Assembly (NCBI RefSeq): GCF_000215705.1
Contig: NC_015677.1
Location: 2,430,001-2,494,000 of the forward strand
Direction: 5' to 3'
DNA from: Ramlibacter tataouinensis TTB310
Lineage (GTDB): Bacteria; Pseudomonadota; Gammaproteobacteria; Burkholderiales; Burkholderiaceae_C
DNA length: 64,000 nt
The notes under the pieces are model-generated. The model was not told the DNA's origin and did not search any database. It was given only the letters and a program-made list of their open reading frames with translations. A program made the translations under genes and the position numbers. Position 1 is the stretch's first letter. Each line of letters opens with the position of its first letter. Below, piece by piece: positions 20,429 to 30,442 of the stretch.

Positions 20429-21013
20429 CTACGGTGCGCGCGTGACCGCCCGTACCAGCTGGCTGGCCGGGCCCACCAGTTCCTGCAGGCGGTGCAGCCG
20501 GTCCTGCTCGATGTACTCCAGCACCAGCTCGTTGATGCCGCCGACCACGGCCATGGCCATGCCGGGCGACAGCGGTGCCTGCCGCCCGCCGGCGTTCACC
20601 ACGCCCAGCATGAAGCCCGCGATCTCCCGGTTGACCCGGCGGCGCGCGGCCAGGCCCTCGGGACCGATGCCTAGGATCTCGACAAAGAGGGTGCGCATGA
20701 GCACCGGGTTGTCGGCCATGCCGCCCAGGTAGGCGGCCAGCGCCCGTTCGATCTGGGTCTGCCATTCGTGGGTCGGGTCGAGGGCGTCCTTGAGCACCTG
20801 CAGCGCGTTGTGGCTGGCGGCCTCGTACAGCGCGATCAGGCACTCGGCCTTGGTCGAGAAATGCTCGTAGAAGGTGCGGCGCGACACGCTGGCTTCGCGC
20901 ACGACATCGGCAATGGTGGTGTCGGCATAACCCTTGGCCGCCACCGCGCGCGCCATGCCGTCGAGCAAACGGCTGCGATGCTCGAAAGCGGATGGGCTTG
21001 AAGTCTCGGCCAT
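20429..21013 (-). CDS. TetR/AcrR-family transcriptional regulator
   Basis: 194 residues. The N-terminal helix-turn-helix (about 12-58) reads RSRLLDGMARAVAAKGYADT followed by TIADVVREASVSRRTFYEHF. The C-terminal half is an unassigned ligand-binding helical domain. ATG 21013 gives MAETSSPSAFEHRS. The open frame extends upstream to 21166, but that part would be antisense to the operator and the neighbour. A perfect 24-base operator lies 25 bases upstream, so it most likely represses both itself and the divergent hydrolase-aldehyde dehydrogenase pair. Confidence 0.92.
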   Translation of the reverse strand: MAETSSPSAFEHRSRLLDGMARAVAAKGYADTTIADVVREASVSRRTFYEHFSTKAECLIALYEAASHNALQVLKDALDPTHEWQTQIERALAAYLGGMADNPVLMRTLFVEILGIGPEGLAARRRVNREIAGFMLGVVNAGGRQAPLSPGMAMAVVGGINELVLEYIEQDRLHRLQELVGPASQLVRAVTRAP

Positions 21014-21037
21014 GGGGCGAATTCTGAATGTTCCGCG

Positions 21038-21075
21038 TTTTGGTACTTGACAGTACCAAAAGTCGCCACCATTAT
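21038..21075 (+). promoter_or_regulatory. TetR operator overlapping the promoter of the divergent hydrolase gene
   Basis: Perfect inverted repeat TTTTGGTACT (21038-21047), TGAC, AGTACCAAAA (21052-21061). Embedded in it is a consensus -35 TTGACA (21047-21052), followed after 17 bases by CATTAT (21070-21075). A repressor bound here would cover the -35 box of the plus-strand gene at 21121. Confidence 0.85.
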
Positions 21076-21086
21076 TGGCACCCGTC

Positions 21087-21102
21087 GGTACCACTTCGTA
21101 CC
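21087..21102. promoter_or_regulatory. Second, imperfect TetR operator
   Basis: GGTAC (21087-21091) and GTACC (21098-21102) repeat the core half-sites of the main operator with a 6-base spacer. It lies downstream of the predicted transcription start and 18 bases before the ATG. Confidence 0.55.
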
Positions 21103-21120
21103 AATCACCGAGAAACCGCC

Positions 21121-21939
21121 ATGACCGACCTTGTCGTTCGCCGCCTGCTGGTGGACATGGAAGCACCGATCGCCCGCCACTGGTGCGCGGGCGATGCCTT
21201 CCGCACCGCGCTGTTCAATGCCTTGTCGATGAGTTTCCCGGTCGGCGAGCAGTTCTTCATCGATTCGGTGCGCGACGGCTTCAAGGCCTTGCCGCCCGAA
21301 ACGCAGGAGCGCTTCCGCGCCGAGGTGCAGGGCTTCGTCGGCCAGGAGGCCACGCACCGGCGGCTGCACGGCCTGTACAACGCCCACCTCGACAAGCTGG
21401 GCCTGGCAAACGACTGGGAGCCGCGGGCGCGCGAGCGGCTGAAGATGATGGAAGGCGTGGACGTGCGCCACTGGCTGGCCATCACCGCCGCGAACGAGCA
21501 CTTCACCGCCATCTTCGCCGACTGGATGCTGCACAACGCCGACCTGCTGGGCGACCGCGATCCGCGCCTGAAGACCCTGTGGCTGTGGCACAGCGCCGAG
21601 GAGTCCGAGCACAAGAGCACGGCCTTCGACCTGTACCAGGCGCTGGGCGGCAGCCACGAGTGGCGCGTCACCTGGTTCCGGCGCGTCACGCTGATCTTCC
21701 TGACCGACACGCTGCGTCAGACCGTGAGCAACCTGCGTCAGGACGGCACGCTGTGGAGATGGAGCACCTGGAAGAGCGCCGCCAGCTACCTGTTCGGCCG
21801 CCGCGGTCTGATCCGCCAGACCTTCAAGCCCTGGCGCGAGTACCTGCAGCGGGACTTCCATCCCAACCAGCAGGACAGCAGCGCGTCGCGGCGCTGGCTG
21901 GTGGAACACTCGGACCAGTTTGCGCCGGTCGGACGGTAG
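21121..21939 (+). CDS. Predicted metal-dependent hydrolase (ferritin-like, COG3687)
   Basis: 272 residues of the COG3687/PF10118 family, which looks like a helical di-metal protein. Candidate metal ligands in order: FVGQEATHRRLH, AANEHFTAIF and SAEESEHKSTAFDLY, the E...H repeats of a ferritin-like bundle. The reaction is not established. ATG 21121 follows the operator region directly. The aldehyde dehydrogenase starts 35 bases downstream, so the pair is probably one TetR-controlled unit; TetR-linked members often occur with lipid or xenobiotic oxidation genes. Confidence 0.85.
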   Translation: MTDLVVRRLLVDMEAPIARHWCAGDAFRTALFNALSMSFPVGEQFFIDSVRDGFKALPPETQERFRAEVQGFVGQEATHRRLHGLYNAHLDKLGLANDWEPRARERLKMMEGVDVRHWLAITAANEHFTAIFADWMLHNADLLGDRDPRLKTLWLWHSAEESEHKSTAFDLYQALGGSHEWRVTWFRRVTLIFLTDTLRQTVSNLRQDGTLWRWSTWKSAASYLFGRRGLIRQTFKPWREYLQRDFHPNQQDSSASRRWLVEHSDQFAPVGR

Positions 21940-21974
21940 GCCTTTATCGCGCTGCATGCCGCAAAATCGCGCTC

Positions 21975-23408
21975 ATGCAGCACCACTTCATCGGCAACGC
22001 AGCGCAGCCCGCCTCGTCGCGCCGCACCCTCCCGGTCATCGATCCGTCCGACGGCCAGCCGTTCGACGAGATCCAGCGCGGCACGGCCGATGACATCGAC
22101 CAGGCGGTGCGCGCTGCCCGCCAGTGCCAGGAGGCGGTGTGGAGCAAGCTCAGCGCCCCCGAACGGGGGCGCCTGATGATGCGCCTGGCCGAGATGATCG
22201 CCGACCATGCCGACGAGCTGGCGGCCATCGAGCAGCGCGACTGCGGCAAACCCACGAAACAGGCGCGCGCCGACGTGGCGGCCCTGGTGCGCTACTTCGA
22301 GTTCTATGCCGGCGCCTGCGACAAGCTGCACGGCCACACCATCCCCTACCTGGAAGGCTACAGCGTCCTGACCTGGCGCGAGCCGCACGGCGTCACCGGG
22401 CACATCATCCCGTGGAACTACCCGATGCAGATCTTCGGGCGCAGCGTGGGCGGCGCGCTGGCGGCGGGCAACGTGTGCGTGGTCAAGCCGTCCGAGGACG
22501 CCTGCCTGTCGCTGCTGCGCGTGGCCCAGCTCGCGGCGGAGTGCGACTTCCCGGCCGGCGCCATCAACATCGTCACCGGCTACGGCCACGAGGTCGGCGA
22601 CGCCCTCGCCCGCCATCCCGGCATCGACCACATCAGCTTCACCGGCAGCCCGCGCGTGGGCACCCTGATCCAGCAGGTGGCGGCCGAGCGGCACTGCCCG
22701 GTCACGCTGGAGCTGGGCGGCAAGAGCCCGCAGATCGTCTTCGCCGACGCCGACCTGGACGCCGCCCTGCCCACGGTGATCAACGCCATCGTGCAGAACG
22801 CCGGCCAGACCTGCTCGGCCGGCTCGCGGCTGCTGGTCGAGCAGACGATCTACGAACCCCTGCTCGAGCGCCTCGGCCAGGCCTTCGAGAACCTGCGGGT
22901 GGGGCCCGCCGCCATGGACCTGGACGTCGGCCCGCTGATCCGCGCCAGCCAGCAGCAGCGCGTGTGGGACTTCCTGTCCGACGCGCAGCACGCCGGCATC
23001 CCCATGGTGGCCCAGGGCGAAGTCGTGGAAGACGCGCCCGACACCGGCTTCTACCAGGCGCCCACCCTGCTGCGCGACGTGCCGGCCGAGCATCGGCTGG
23101 CGCAGGAGGAAGTGTTCGGCCCGGTGCTGGCCGCCATGAGCTTCCGCAACGAGGACCATGCCGTGGCGCTGGCCAACGCGACGCAGTTCGGCCTCGTGGC
23201 CGGCATCTGGACGCGTGATGGCGGGCGCCAGCTGCGCATGGCCCGGCGCGTGAGGAGCGGCCAGGTCTTCATCAACAACTACGGCGCCGGCGGCGGCGTC
23301 GAGCTGCCGTTCGGCGGCGTCAAGTCCTCCGGCTACGGCCGAGAGAAAGGCTTCGAGGCGCTGTACGGCTTCACCACGCTCAAGACCGTGGCCATCCGCC
23401 ACGGCTGA
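21975..23408 (+). CDS. NAD(P)+-dependent aldehyde dehydrogenase
   Basis: 477 residues of the ALDH superfamily. Catalytic Cys280 sits in NAGQTCSAGSR, general-base Glu246 in VTLELGGKSPQIVFADADL, and the cofactor motif FTGSPRVG precedes them; the oxyanion segment IIPWNYPMQIF and C-terminal SGYGREKG are also conserved. It resembles betaine-aldehyde/gamma-aminobutyraldehyde dehydrogenases, but the substrate cannot be decided. Start ATG 21975 (MQHHFIGN). Probably cotranscribed with the hydrolase under TetR control. Confidence 0.94.
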   Translation: MQHHFIGNAAQPASSRRTLPVIDPSDGQPFDEIQRGTADDIDQAVRAARQCQEAVWSKLSAPERGRLMMRLAEMIADHADELAAIEQRDCGKPTKQARADVAALVRYFEFYAGACDKLHGHTIPYLEGYSVLTWREPHGVTGHIIPWNYPMQIFGRSVGGALAAGNVCVVKPSEDACLSLLRVAQLAAECDFPAGAINIVTGYGHEVGDALARHPGIDHISFTGSPRVGTLIQQVAAERHCPVTLELGGKSPQIVFADADLDAALPTVINAIVQNAGQTCSAGSRLLVEQTIYEPLLERLGQAFENLRVGPAAMDLDVGPLIRASQQQRVWDFLSDAQHAGIPMVAQGEVVEDAPDTGFYQAPTLLRDVPAEHRLAQEEVFGPVLAAMSFRNEDHAVALANATQFGLVAGIWTRDGGRQLRMARRVRSGQVFINNYGAGGGVELPFGGVKSSGYGREKGFEALYGFTTLKTVAIRHG

Positions 23409-23438
23409 ACGCCAGGCGACCAGGCGCCGCAGCGCGCC

Positions 23439-24035
23439 TCAGCCGGCGGCGCGGGACCGTCCGCGGCCGCCGGACGGTTTGGCGTCGGCGGGGGACTCGA
23501 TCTTGGGTTTGGCCTTGGGCCAGAACTGCAGCGGCGGCAGGCTGCGCCGCGTGAGCGCGAGCACGGCGTGCATCAGCACGAAGAACACCAGCCACACCGC
23601 CGCGCCGATGCAGACACCGGCCAGCAGCGTTTGCGGCGCGAAGGAGACGGCCGGCTCGAACTGGGACCAGGTGGCGCGCAGCATGCCGATGTCGGCGGAG
23701 CGGGCCAGGTACGCCAGCTGGTGGTAGAGGTCGTCCTGCAAGGCCGTGCTGGCCTGGGTCAGGCGGTTCACCGAATCGACCAGGTTGCTGATGGCCTGCG
23801 ATTCGGCCCGGAACACGGGATCGGTGCTTTGCCAATGGTGGTCGATCAAGGCCCGGATGTCGCCCTTGAACATGCGGTCGGCAATGTCCTGGAAAGGCGC
23901 CAGGTCCCTCTTGGCCTGTTCCAATGCGCCGCCCACCCGCTGGCGGTACTGCGCCACGAAGCTGGGCACGGTCGCCCCACCGATGAAGGCGGCCACCAGC
24001 ACCGCCCGGTCCACCAAGCCCGTCAGAATGCCCAT
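23439..24035 (-). CDS. DUF2937 membrane protein
   Basis: 198 residues. Hydrophobic N-terminal helix (about 8-27, AVLVAAFIGGATVPSFVAQY), a long helical periplasmic region with QRVGGALEQAKRDLAPFQDIADRM, and a second helix near 138-160. The C-tail is basic and Pro-rich. This matches the DUF2937 family, of unknown function. ATG 24035 has GGAGG six bases upstream, which rules out the longer frame to 24506. Converges with the aldehyde dehydrogenase gene. Confidence 0.82.
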   Translation of the reverse strand: MGILTGLVDRAVLVAAFIGGATVPSFVAQYRQRVGGALEQAKRDLAPFQDIADRMFKGDIRALIDHHWQSTDPVFRAESQAISNLVDSVNRLTQASTALQDDLYHQLAYLARSADIGMLRATWSQFEPAVSFAPQTLLAGVCIGAAVWLVFFVLMHAVLALTRRSLPPLQFWPKAKPKIESPADAKPSGGRGRSRAAG

Positions 24036-24180
24036 CGCCAGCCTCCTTGCGTTAGTCTCCCTGGCAGGCCGGATGATAGACGGCGGAGCTGGGACGGCGC
24101 TCTTTTCGGCTGGCTGCTGTTGCGCCGATCTCGCAGTCGCCGACACCCGCATCCATTCCAGTAGCATCCAGGAGACACCC

Positions 24181-24942
<762 letters not shown>

Positions 24943-24959
24943 AGGCCACAATCGCGTCC

Positions 24960-26075
24960 ATGGCAGAGCGCGTCATCCCCCTGGTCGACCACCGCGACGC
25001 GGCGCGGGCGGTCGTGCCCGCGCAGGCGGTGCCGGCCGACGGCCGCCTGGCCGACCGGCTGGGCCGGCCCTTGCGCGACCTGCGCATCAGCGTGACGGAC
25101 CGCTGCAACTTCCGCTGCAGCTACTGCATGCCCAAGGAGGTGTTCGACAAGAACTACCCCTACCTGCCGCATGCTTCCTTGCTGAGCTTCGAGGAGATCA
25201 CGCGCCTGGCGCGCCAGTTCGTCGCCCACGGTGTGCGCAAGATCCGCCTGACCGGCGGCGAGCCGCTGCTGCGCAAGAACATCGAGGTGCTGGTCGAGCA
25301 GCTGGCTCAGCTGCGCACCCTGGACGGCCAGCCGCTGGACCTGACGCTCACCACCAACGGCTCGCTGCTGGCGCGCAAGGCCCGCGCGCTCAAGGCCGCC
25401 GGCCTGCAGCGCGTCACCGTCAGCCTGGACGGCCTGGACGACGCGGTGTTCCGCCGCATGAACGACGTGGACTTCCCGGTGGCCGAGGTGCTGGCCGGCA
25501 TCGAGGCGGCCAAGGACGCGGGCCTGGGCCCGATCAAGATCAACATGGTGGTCAAGCGCGGCACCAACGAGCACGAGATCCTGCCGATGGCGCGCCACTT
25601 CCGCGGCAGCGGCCACGTGCTGCGCTTCATCGAGTACATGGACGTGGGCGCCACCAACGGCTGGCGCATGAACGAGGTGCTGCCCTCGGCCGACGTCGTG
25701 AGCCTGGTCCACGCCCAGATGCCGCTGCGCGCGCTCGAGCCGGCCGCGCCGGGCGAGACGGCCGAGCGCTGGGCCTACCAGGACGGCTCGGGCGAGATCG
25801 GCGTCATCAGCAGCGTGACCCAGGCCTTCTGCGGCGACTGCAACCGCGCGCGCCTGTCCACCGAAGGCCAGCTGTACCTGTGCCTGTTCGCCACCCAGGG
25901 GCACGACCTGCGCTCGCTGATCCGGGGCAACGCCACCGACGAACAGCTGGCCTCGGCCATCGGCCACATCTGGCAGGGCCGGGCCGACCGCTACTCGCAG
26001 CTGCGCAGCCAGCTGCCGCCGGACACGAACCCGGGCGGCCGCAAGCGCGTCGAGATGAGCTACATCGGCGGCTAA
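24960..26075 (+). CDS. moaA: GTP 3',8-cyclase (molybdenum cofactor synthesis)
   Basis: Radical-SAM enzyme that starts molybdopterin synthesis. 371 residues. The SAM-cluster cysteines are C49-x3-C53-x2-C56 ([14 protein letters not shown]); the C-terminal cluster cysteines are in [20 protein letters not shown]; and the essential C-terminal Gly-Gly (SYIGG) is present. The GGEP motif [11 protein letters not shown] lies near 96. ATG 24960 adds an N-terminal extension of about 35 residues, common in Burkholderiales. Followed by a repeat element and then mobA and moeA. Confidence 0.96.
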   Translation: MAERVIPLVDHRDAARAVVPAQAVPADGRLADRLGRPLRDLRISVTDRCNFRCSYCMPKEVFDKNYPYLPHASLLSFEEITRLARQFVAHGVRKIRLTGGEPLLRKNIEVLVEQLAQLRTLDGQPLDLTLTTNGSLLARKARALKAAGLQRVTVSLDGLDDAVFRRMNDVDFPVAEVLAGIEAAKDAGLGPIKINMVVKRGTNEHEILPMARHFRGSGHVLRFIEYMDVGATNGWRMNEVLPSADVVSLVHAQMPLRALEPAAPGETAERWAYQDGSGEIGVISSVTQAFCGDCNRARLSTEGQLYLCLFATQGHDLRSLIRGNATDEQLASAIGHIWQGRADRYSQLRSQLPPDTNPGGRKRVEMSYIGG

Positions 26076-26083
26076 GCATGTGT

Positions 26084-26163
26084 GCCCCCACGCTTGTCAC
26101 TGCGTGTACTGCGCTGCCCCCCGAGGGGGCCCAGCCTCCTTGGGGCGGCCCGGCGGAGGCTGA
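26084..26163 (+). repeat. GC-rich palindromic intergenic repeat, copy A
   Basis: Fills the moaA-mobA gap. It contains CCCCCACGCT, then GCGCTGCCCCCC with GAGGGGGC, and CCTTGGGGCGGCCC with GGCGGAGGCTG. Nearly the same order of blocks occurs inside gloB at 37217-37291. Confidence 0.75.
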
Positions 26164-26166
26164 CGC

Positions 26167-26775
26167 GTGAACGCGGAGGACATCACCGGCGTGATCCTCG
26201 CCGGCGGCCGCGGCAGCCGCATGGGCGGCAGCGACAAGGGCCTGCAGAACTTCAATGGCATCCCGCTGGCGCTGCACACGCTGATGCGCCTGGCGCCGCA
26301 GGTGGGCGAGGTGCTGATCAACGCCAACCGCAACCTGTCGGCCTACGAGGCCTTCGGCGCGCCGGTCTGGCCCGACGCCCTGCCCGATTTCGCCGGGCCG
26401 CTGGCCGGCTTCCTCACCGGGCTGGAGCAGTGCGACACGCCCTTCCTGGTCACCGTGCCCTGCGACACGCCGCGCTTTCCGCCGGACCTGGTGGCCCGCC
26501 TGTCCTCGGCGCTGCAGGACCAGGACGCCGAGATCGCCATGGCCGCGGCGCCGGAGGAAGACGGCCAGCTGCGGCCGCAGCCGGTGTTCTGCCTGCTGCG
26601 GCGCGAGCTGCTGGAGAGCCTGGTGCGCTTCACCCATGGCGGCGGCCGCAAGATCGACGCCTGGACCGCGCAGCACCGCACGGCCCTGGTGCCCTTCGAC
26701 GCGCCGGGCGACGACCCGCAGGCCTTCTTCAACGCCAACACATTGGCCGAACTGCGCCAGCTGGAGCAGCGTTGA
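26167..26775 (+). CDS. mobA: Molybdenum cofactor guanylyltransferase
   Basis: Attaches GMP to molybdopterin to form the MGD cofactor. 202 residues with the nucleotide-binding N-terminus [20 protein letters not shown] (residues 10-29), the metal-site region [14 protein letters not shown] and [10 protein letters not shown] near the C-terminus. Start codon GTG 26167, with no ATG available; it follows repeat copy A directly. The last four bases (TTGA) are shared with the start of moeA. Confidence 0.94.
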   Translation: MNAEDITGVILAGGRGSRMGGSDKGLQNFNGIPLALHTLMRLAPQVGEVLINANRNLSAYEAFGAPVWPDALPDFAGPLAGFLTGLEQCDTPFLVTVPCDTPRFPPDLVARLSSALQDQDAEIAMAAAPEEDGQLRPQPVFCLLRRELLESLVRFTHGGGRKIDAWTAQHRTALVPFDAPGDDPQAFFNANTLAELRQLEQR

Positions 26776-28052
26776 AGACCTTGGAGCATATCGCCAGCGA
26801 GCTGCAGGGCTACGACCCGCAGGCGCTGAGCGCGCAGGCGGTGGGCGAGTTCCTGTCGCGGCTGGTGGAGCCGGTGGCCGAGGTGGAGCGGGTGCCGCTC
26901 ACCGACGCGCTGGGCCGCGTGCTGGCCGAGGACCTGGTGTCGCCCATCAGCGTGCCGCCGCACGATAACTCGGCGATGGACGGCTATGCCTTCGACGGCG
27001 CGCAGCTGCGGCCGGAGGCGCCGCTGGCGCTGCAGGTGGTGGGCACGGCGCTGGCCGGCAAGGCCTGGCAGGGCAAGGTGGACGCCGGCCAGTGCGTCAA
27101 GATCATGACCGGCGCCATCATGCCCGCGGGCCTGGACACCGTGGTGCCGCAGGAGTTCACCCAGCCCGCCGGCGAGGGCCGCGTCGCCATCCCGCCAGGC
27201 GCGCTGAGGCGCGGCGACAACCGGCGGCTGGCCGGCGAGGACCTGGCCCAGGGCCGCCCGGCCCTGCACCGGGGCGAGCGGCTGGGGCCTGCGGCCTGCG
27301 GGCTGGCCGCCAGCCTGGGCCTGGCGACACTGCCGGTGACGCGCCGCCTGCGGGTGGCCTATTTCTCCACCGGTGACGAGATCCTGAGCCTGGGCGAGGC
27401 GCCGCGCGAGGGCGCGGTGTACGACAGCAACCGCTACACGGTGCGTGGCCTGCTCGCGCGCCTGGGCTGCGAGGTGATCGACCTGGGGGTGGTGCGCGAC
27501 CAGCCGGCCCTGCTGGAGCGCGCCTTCACCACGGCCGCCGCCCGGGCCGACGCCCGGGCCGACGCCATCATCACCAGCGGCGGCGTCAGCGTGGGCGAGG
27601 CCGACTTCACCAAGGCCATGATGAAGCAGCTGGGCGACGTGGCCTTCTGGAGGATCGCGATGCGACCGGGGCGGCCGATGGCCGTGGGGCGGATCGGCTC
27701 GTCCATCCTGTTCGGTCTGCCCGGCAACCCGGTGGCGGTGATGGTCACCTTCCTGGCCTTCGTGCGCCCCGCGCTGCTGCGCATGATGGGCGCGCGCCTG
27801 CAGCCCCCGGTGCTGCTCAAGGCATGCAGCCAGGAAGCCATGCGCAAGAAGCCCGGCCGCACCGAGTACCAGCGCGGCATCGTGAGCAGCGCGGCCGACG
27901 GCTCGCTGCAGGTGCGCACCACCGGCAATCAGGGCTCGGGCGTGCTCAGCTCCATGGTGCAGGCCAACGGCCTGATCGTGCTGCACCACGGCCAGGGCAG
28001 CGTGGCCGTGGGCGACCCGGTGGACGTGATGATGTTCGACGGCGCGGTCTAG
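26772..28052 (+). CDS. moeA: Molybdopterin molybdenumtransferase
   Basis: Inserts molybdate into adenylylated molybdopterin. 426 residues with the MoeA domains: [13 protein letters not shown] at about 64-76, [11 protein letters not shown] near 200, [15 protein letters not shown] near 273-287, and [13 protein letters not shown] near 317-329, plus a C-terminal beta domain. The start is TTG 26772, overlapping the mobA stop (TTGA); there is no closer ATG, and the homologous start [10 protein letters not shown] fits. Its 3' end overlaps the convergent membrane-protein gene by 4 bases. Confidence 0.94.
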   Translation: MKTLEHIASELQGYDPQALSAQAVGEFLSRLVEPVAEVERVPLTDALGRVLAEDLVSPISVPPHDNSAMDGYAFDGAQLRPEAPLALQVVGTALAGKAWQGKVDAGQCVKIMTGAIMPAGLDTVVPQEFTQPAGEGRVAIPPGALRRGDNRRLAGEDLAQGRPALHRGERLGPAACGLAASLGLATLPVTRRLRVAYFSTGDEILSLGEAPREGAVYDSNRYTVRGLLARLGCEVIDLGVVRDQPALLERAFTTAAARADARADAIITSGGVSVGEADFTKAMMKQLGDVAFWRIAMRPGRPMAVGRIGSSILFGLPGNPVAVMVTFLAFVRPALLRMMGARLQPPVLLKACSQEAMRKKPGRTEYQRGIVSSAADGSLQVRTTGNQGSGVLSSMVQANGLIVLHHGQGSVAVGDPVDVMMFDGAV

Positions 28053-28453
28053 CGCGGCGCGACGAACCCGCCGCGCGGCCCGCCCGCGCCGCCGCGACCC
28101 CAGCGGCCGGCCAGCAGATGCAGCCCGACCGCCAGCATCAGGATCAGCGCCGCGGCCACTACCCAGGCTGTCCACAGCACCGGCGGCACCAAGCCCAGCA
28201 GGGGCCCCAGCCAGGGCGCGGAACCGGCCAGCATCCCGGCCGACCACTGCATCAGCCCGCGCAGCGCCGGCACCAGGGCCGGGTCGATCCAGGCCAGCCA
28301 CTCGGGCAGCGGCATCTGTGCCGCTGCCTGCGCGCTCTGCGCCACCTGCTCGCCGGCACCGGCCAGCCAGCCGGCCGCGGCGGCCGCCAGCCCCACCATC
28401 AGGGTACCGAACAACAGCACCAGGACCGTCACTGCCCAGATCAACAGCCTCAT
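28049..28453 (-). CDS. Small hydrophobic membrane protein, unknown
   Basis: 134 residues with two clear membrane segments (about 3-28 and 91-117), an amphipathic middle around WIDPALVPALRGLMQWSAG and a Gly/Arg-rich tail. I do not recognise a family. ATG 28453 is supported by GGAGG five bases upstream; the longer frame to 28489 lacks such support. It converges with moeA and overlaps its stop codon. Confidence 0.65.
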   Translation of the reverse strand: MRLLIWAVTVLVLLFGTLMVGLAAAAAGWLAGAGEQVAQSAQAAAQMPLPEWLAWIDPALVPALRGLMQWSAGMLAGSAPWLGPLLGLVPPVLWTAWVVAAALILMLAVGLHLLAGRWGRGGAGGPRGGFVAPR

Positions 28454-28541
28454 CCCGACCTCCAGCTCGTGGCGCCGCACCGGCGGCAACCGAGCCCGTG
28501 GGACCGCGGCACGGCGGCCGAGTTCCGCGCCGATGCCGCCG

Positions 28542-28814
28542 TCAGCCGCCGCGCAGCAGGTTGCGGCCGATCAGCTCCTGCTGCGGGTCGGGCAGCGCGA
28601 GCTGCTCGCGCGCCGGCGCGAGCGCCGGGCGCGACCCGGTCATGCGCAGCAGGTCGCGCAGTTCCGAGAGCACCAGGCGGGCTTCGCCGCTGCCGGGCTG
28701 CCCGCCCAGGCCCTGTTCGTAGTCCGTCAGCACGGTCTCCAGCAGCTCGGCCACCTGCCGTGGCACGAACAGTCCGCCGTCGAGTTCGGGGATCGCCCGA
28801 GGTAGTTTGCGCAT
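28542..28814 (-). CDS. Small hypothetical protein
   Basis: 90 residues, mostly helical by composition, soluble: RKLPRAIPELDGGLFVPRQV, then VAELLETVLTDYEQGLGGQ and LVLSELRDLLRMTG. No family recognised. ATG 28814 is chosen because AAGGAG lies six bases upstream; ATG 28820 directly abuts the GGAG. Upstream of the divergent sensor kinase by 200 bases. Normal GC and codon pattern, so probably real. Confidence 0.55.
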   Translation of the reverse strand: MRKLPRAIPELDGGLFVPRQVAELLETVLTDYEQGLGGQPGSGEARLVLSELRDLLRMTGSRPALAPAREQLALPDPQQELIGRNLLRGG

Positions 28815-29014
28815 CGCCATCTCCTTGGATGCGTCCAAGGTAGGCACAGGACCGATGCACCGCTGTCAGTGCGACCATGCATCGGGCCGCATCGCCGTCT
28901 GATGCCGCTGTCAGGCGCAGCCGACGCGGCATGACGCGCAAATGCGCGAAACACGGCAGTACACTGCCGCCATCACAACGGGCGGCAACGACCGGCCCCT
29001 CAGGGAAACGTCAG

Positions 29015-30433
29015 ATGTATTCGGTCCTGCCGGCCCTGGTGTCGGCGCTCTTCCTCGGCTACGGCCTGTACGTGGTGGCCCGCAAGGGTTTCAACCGCGT
29101 CAGCACCAGCTTCTTCGCCCTGTGCATCACCACCTTCTTCTGGCAGGCCACCTGGGCCGTGCTGTTCCAGGTGCAGGACCCGGTCTGGGCCGACCGGCTG
29201 GCGCGTTTCGGCTACCTGCTGATCCTGTTCCTGCCCACCAGCCTGTACCTGTTCCTGGTCGAGATCTCCGGTCGCCGGCAGGACCGGTGGTGGGTGGCGC
29301 TGTCGTCCGCCGTGGCGGCGGTGCTGGCGGTGTTCAACCTGGCCGGCGACCTGTTCATCGCCGGCCACCACCGCTACGAATGGGGCTTCTACCCCAGAGC
29401 CGGTCCCCTGCACCCGCTGCACGTGCTGCAGACCGTGGTGGTGGTGGGCCGGGGGCTGTACATCACCTTCCGGAAGCTGCGGGTGGCCACCGGCCTGCAG
29501 CGCGTCCAGCTCAGGCTGTGCGTGGCCAGCCTGCTGGTCTACTTCTTCGCGGCGGTGGACTACCTGTGCAACTACGGCTTCGACTTCTACCCGCCCGGGG
29601 TGGTGTTCGTCGCCATCAGCCTGGGGCTGATCGCGGTGGCGGTCACGCGCCACCACCTGATGAAGCCGGCGGTGGTGGCGGCCACGGTGGCGCACGAGAT
29701 GCGCACGCCGCTGGCCAGCATCCGCATGCAGGCCGACGCGCTGTCGCAGATGCTGCCGGAGATCAGGGAAGGCTACGAGCTGGCGCTGCGGCACGGCCTG
29801 GTGGAGCGCACCGCGGCGTCGCCCGACCCCGGGCGGCTGCTCGACCTGTCGCGCGGCATCTCCCAGCAGGTGGACCGCTCCAACACCGTGATCGAGATGA
29901 TGCTCGCGTCCTCGCGCATGGAGCAGATCGACACCGCTTCGTTCGCGCGCCACTCCATGCGCGCCTGCGTGGAGGAGGCGCTGGCCAGCTACCCGTTCAC
30001 CCGCGCGGAGCAGCTGCTCGTCAGCGTCGACACGCGGCGGGATTTCGAGTTCCACGGCTCGGACTCGCTGATGGTGTTCGTGCTGTTCAACCTGATCAAG
30101 AACTCGCTCTATGCGATCCGGGCCGCGGGCAAGGGCACGATCTCGATCGAGCTGGCCACGGGTGGCGCCGGACCGGCGCTGGCCTTCACCGACACCGGCT
30201 GCGGCATCCCGGCGCCGGCGCTGCCGCGCATCTTCGACACCTTCTTCACGACCAAGCGCAACCAGGGCGCCGGCATCGGGCTGGCCTTCTGCCGGCGCGT
30301 GGTCGAGTCGTTCGGCGGGCGGATGCGCTGTGAATCCGAGGAGGGGCGCTACACCACCTTCACCCTGGAATTCCGGCCGCTGCCGCCGGCGCCGGCTGCC
30401 GGGCACGGCACCCCGGTGCCGCGCCCGGCCTGA
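29015..30433 (+). CDS. Orphan 7TM-type sensor histidine kinase
   Basis: 472 residues. The first 215 residues hold about seven hydrophobic helices with no large periplasmic domain, followed directly by the H-box VAHEMRTPLASIRMQADAL (His near residue 227). Then come the N-box NLIKNSLYAI, G1 DTGCGIP and G2 FFTTKRNQGAGIGLAFCRR. The AHEMRTPL box and the membrane-only sensor resemble kinases of the LuxN/CqsS/LqsS type that sense small diffusible signals; that link is inference. No receiver or regulator is adjacent, so it is an orphan. ATG 29015 has AGGGA upstream. Confidence 0.85.
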   Translation: MYSVLPALVSALFLGYGLYVVARKGFNRVSTSFFALCITTFFWQATWAVLFQVQDPVWADRLARFGYLLILFLPTSLYLFLVEISGRRQDRWWVALSSAVAAVLAVFNLAGDLFIAGHHRYEWGFYPRAGPLHPLHVLQTVVVVGRGLYITFRKLRVATGLQRVQLRLCVASLLVYFFAAVDYLCNYGFDFYPPGVVFVAISLGLIAVAVTRHHLMKPAVVAATVAHEMRTPLASIRMQADALSQMLPEIREGYELALRHGLVERTAASPDPGRLLDLSRGISQQVDRSNTVIEMMLASSRMEQIDTASFARHSMRACVEEALASYPFTRAEQLLVSVDTRRDFEFHGSDSLMVFVLFNLIKNSLYAIRAAGKGTISIELATGGAGPALAFTDTGCGIPAPALPRIFDTFFTTKRNQGAGIGLAFCRRVVESFGGRMRCESEEGRYTTFTLEFRPLPPAPAAGHGTPVPRPA

Positions 30434-30442
30434 GGCCGGCCC

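Noticed and set aside
23409..23835. Minus-strand frame 23380-23835 overlapping the DUF2937 gene
   Set aside because: A frame shadow of the DUF2937 gene, which has the better start signal and family match.
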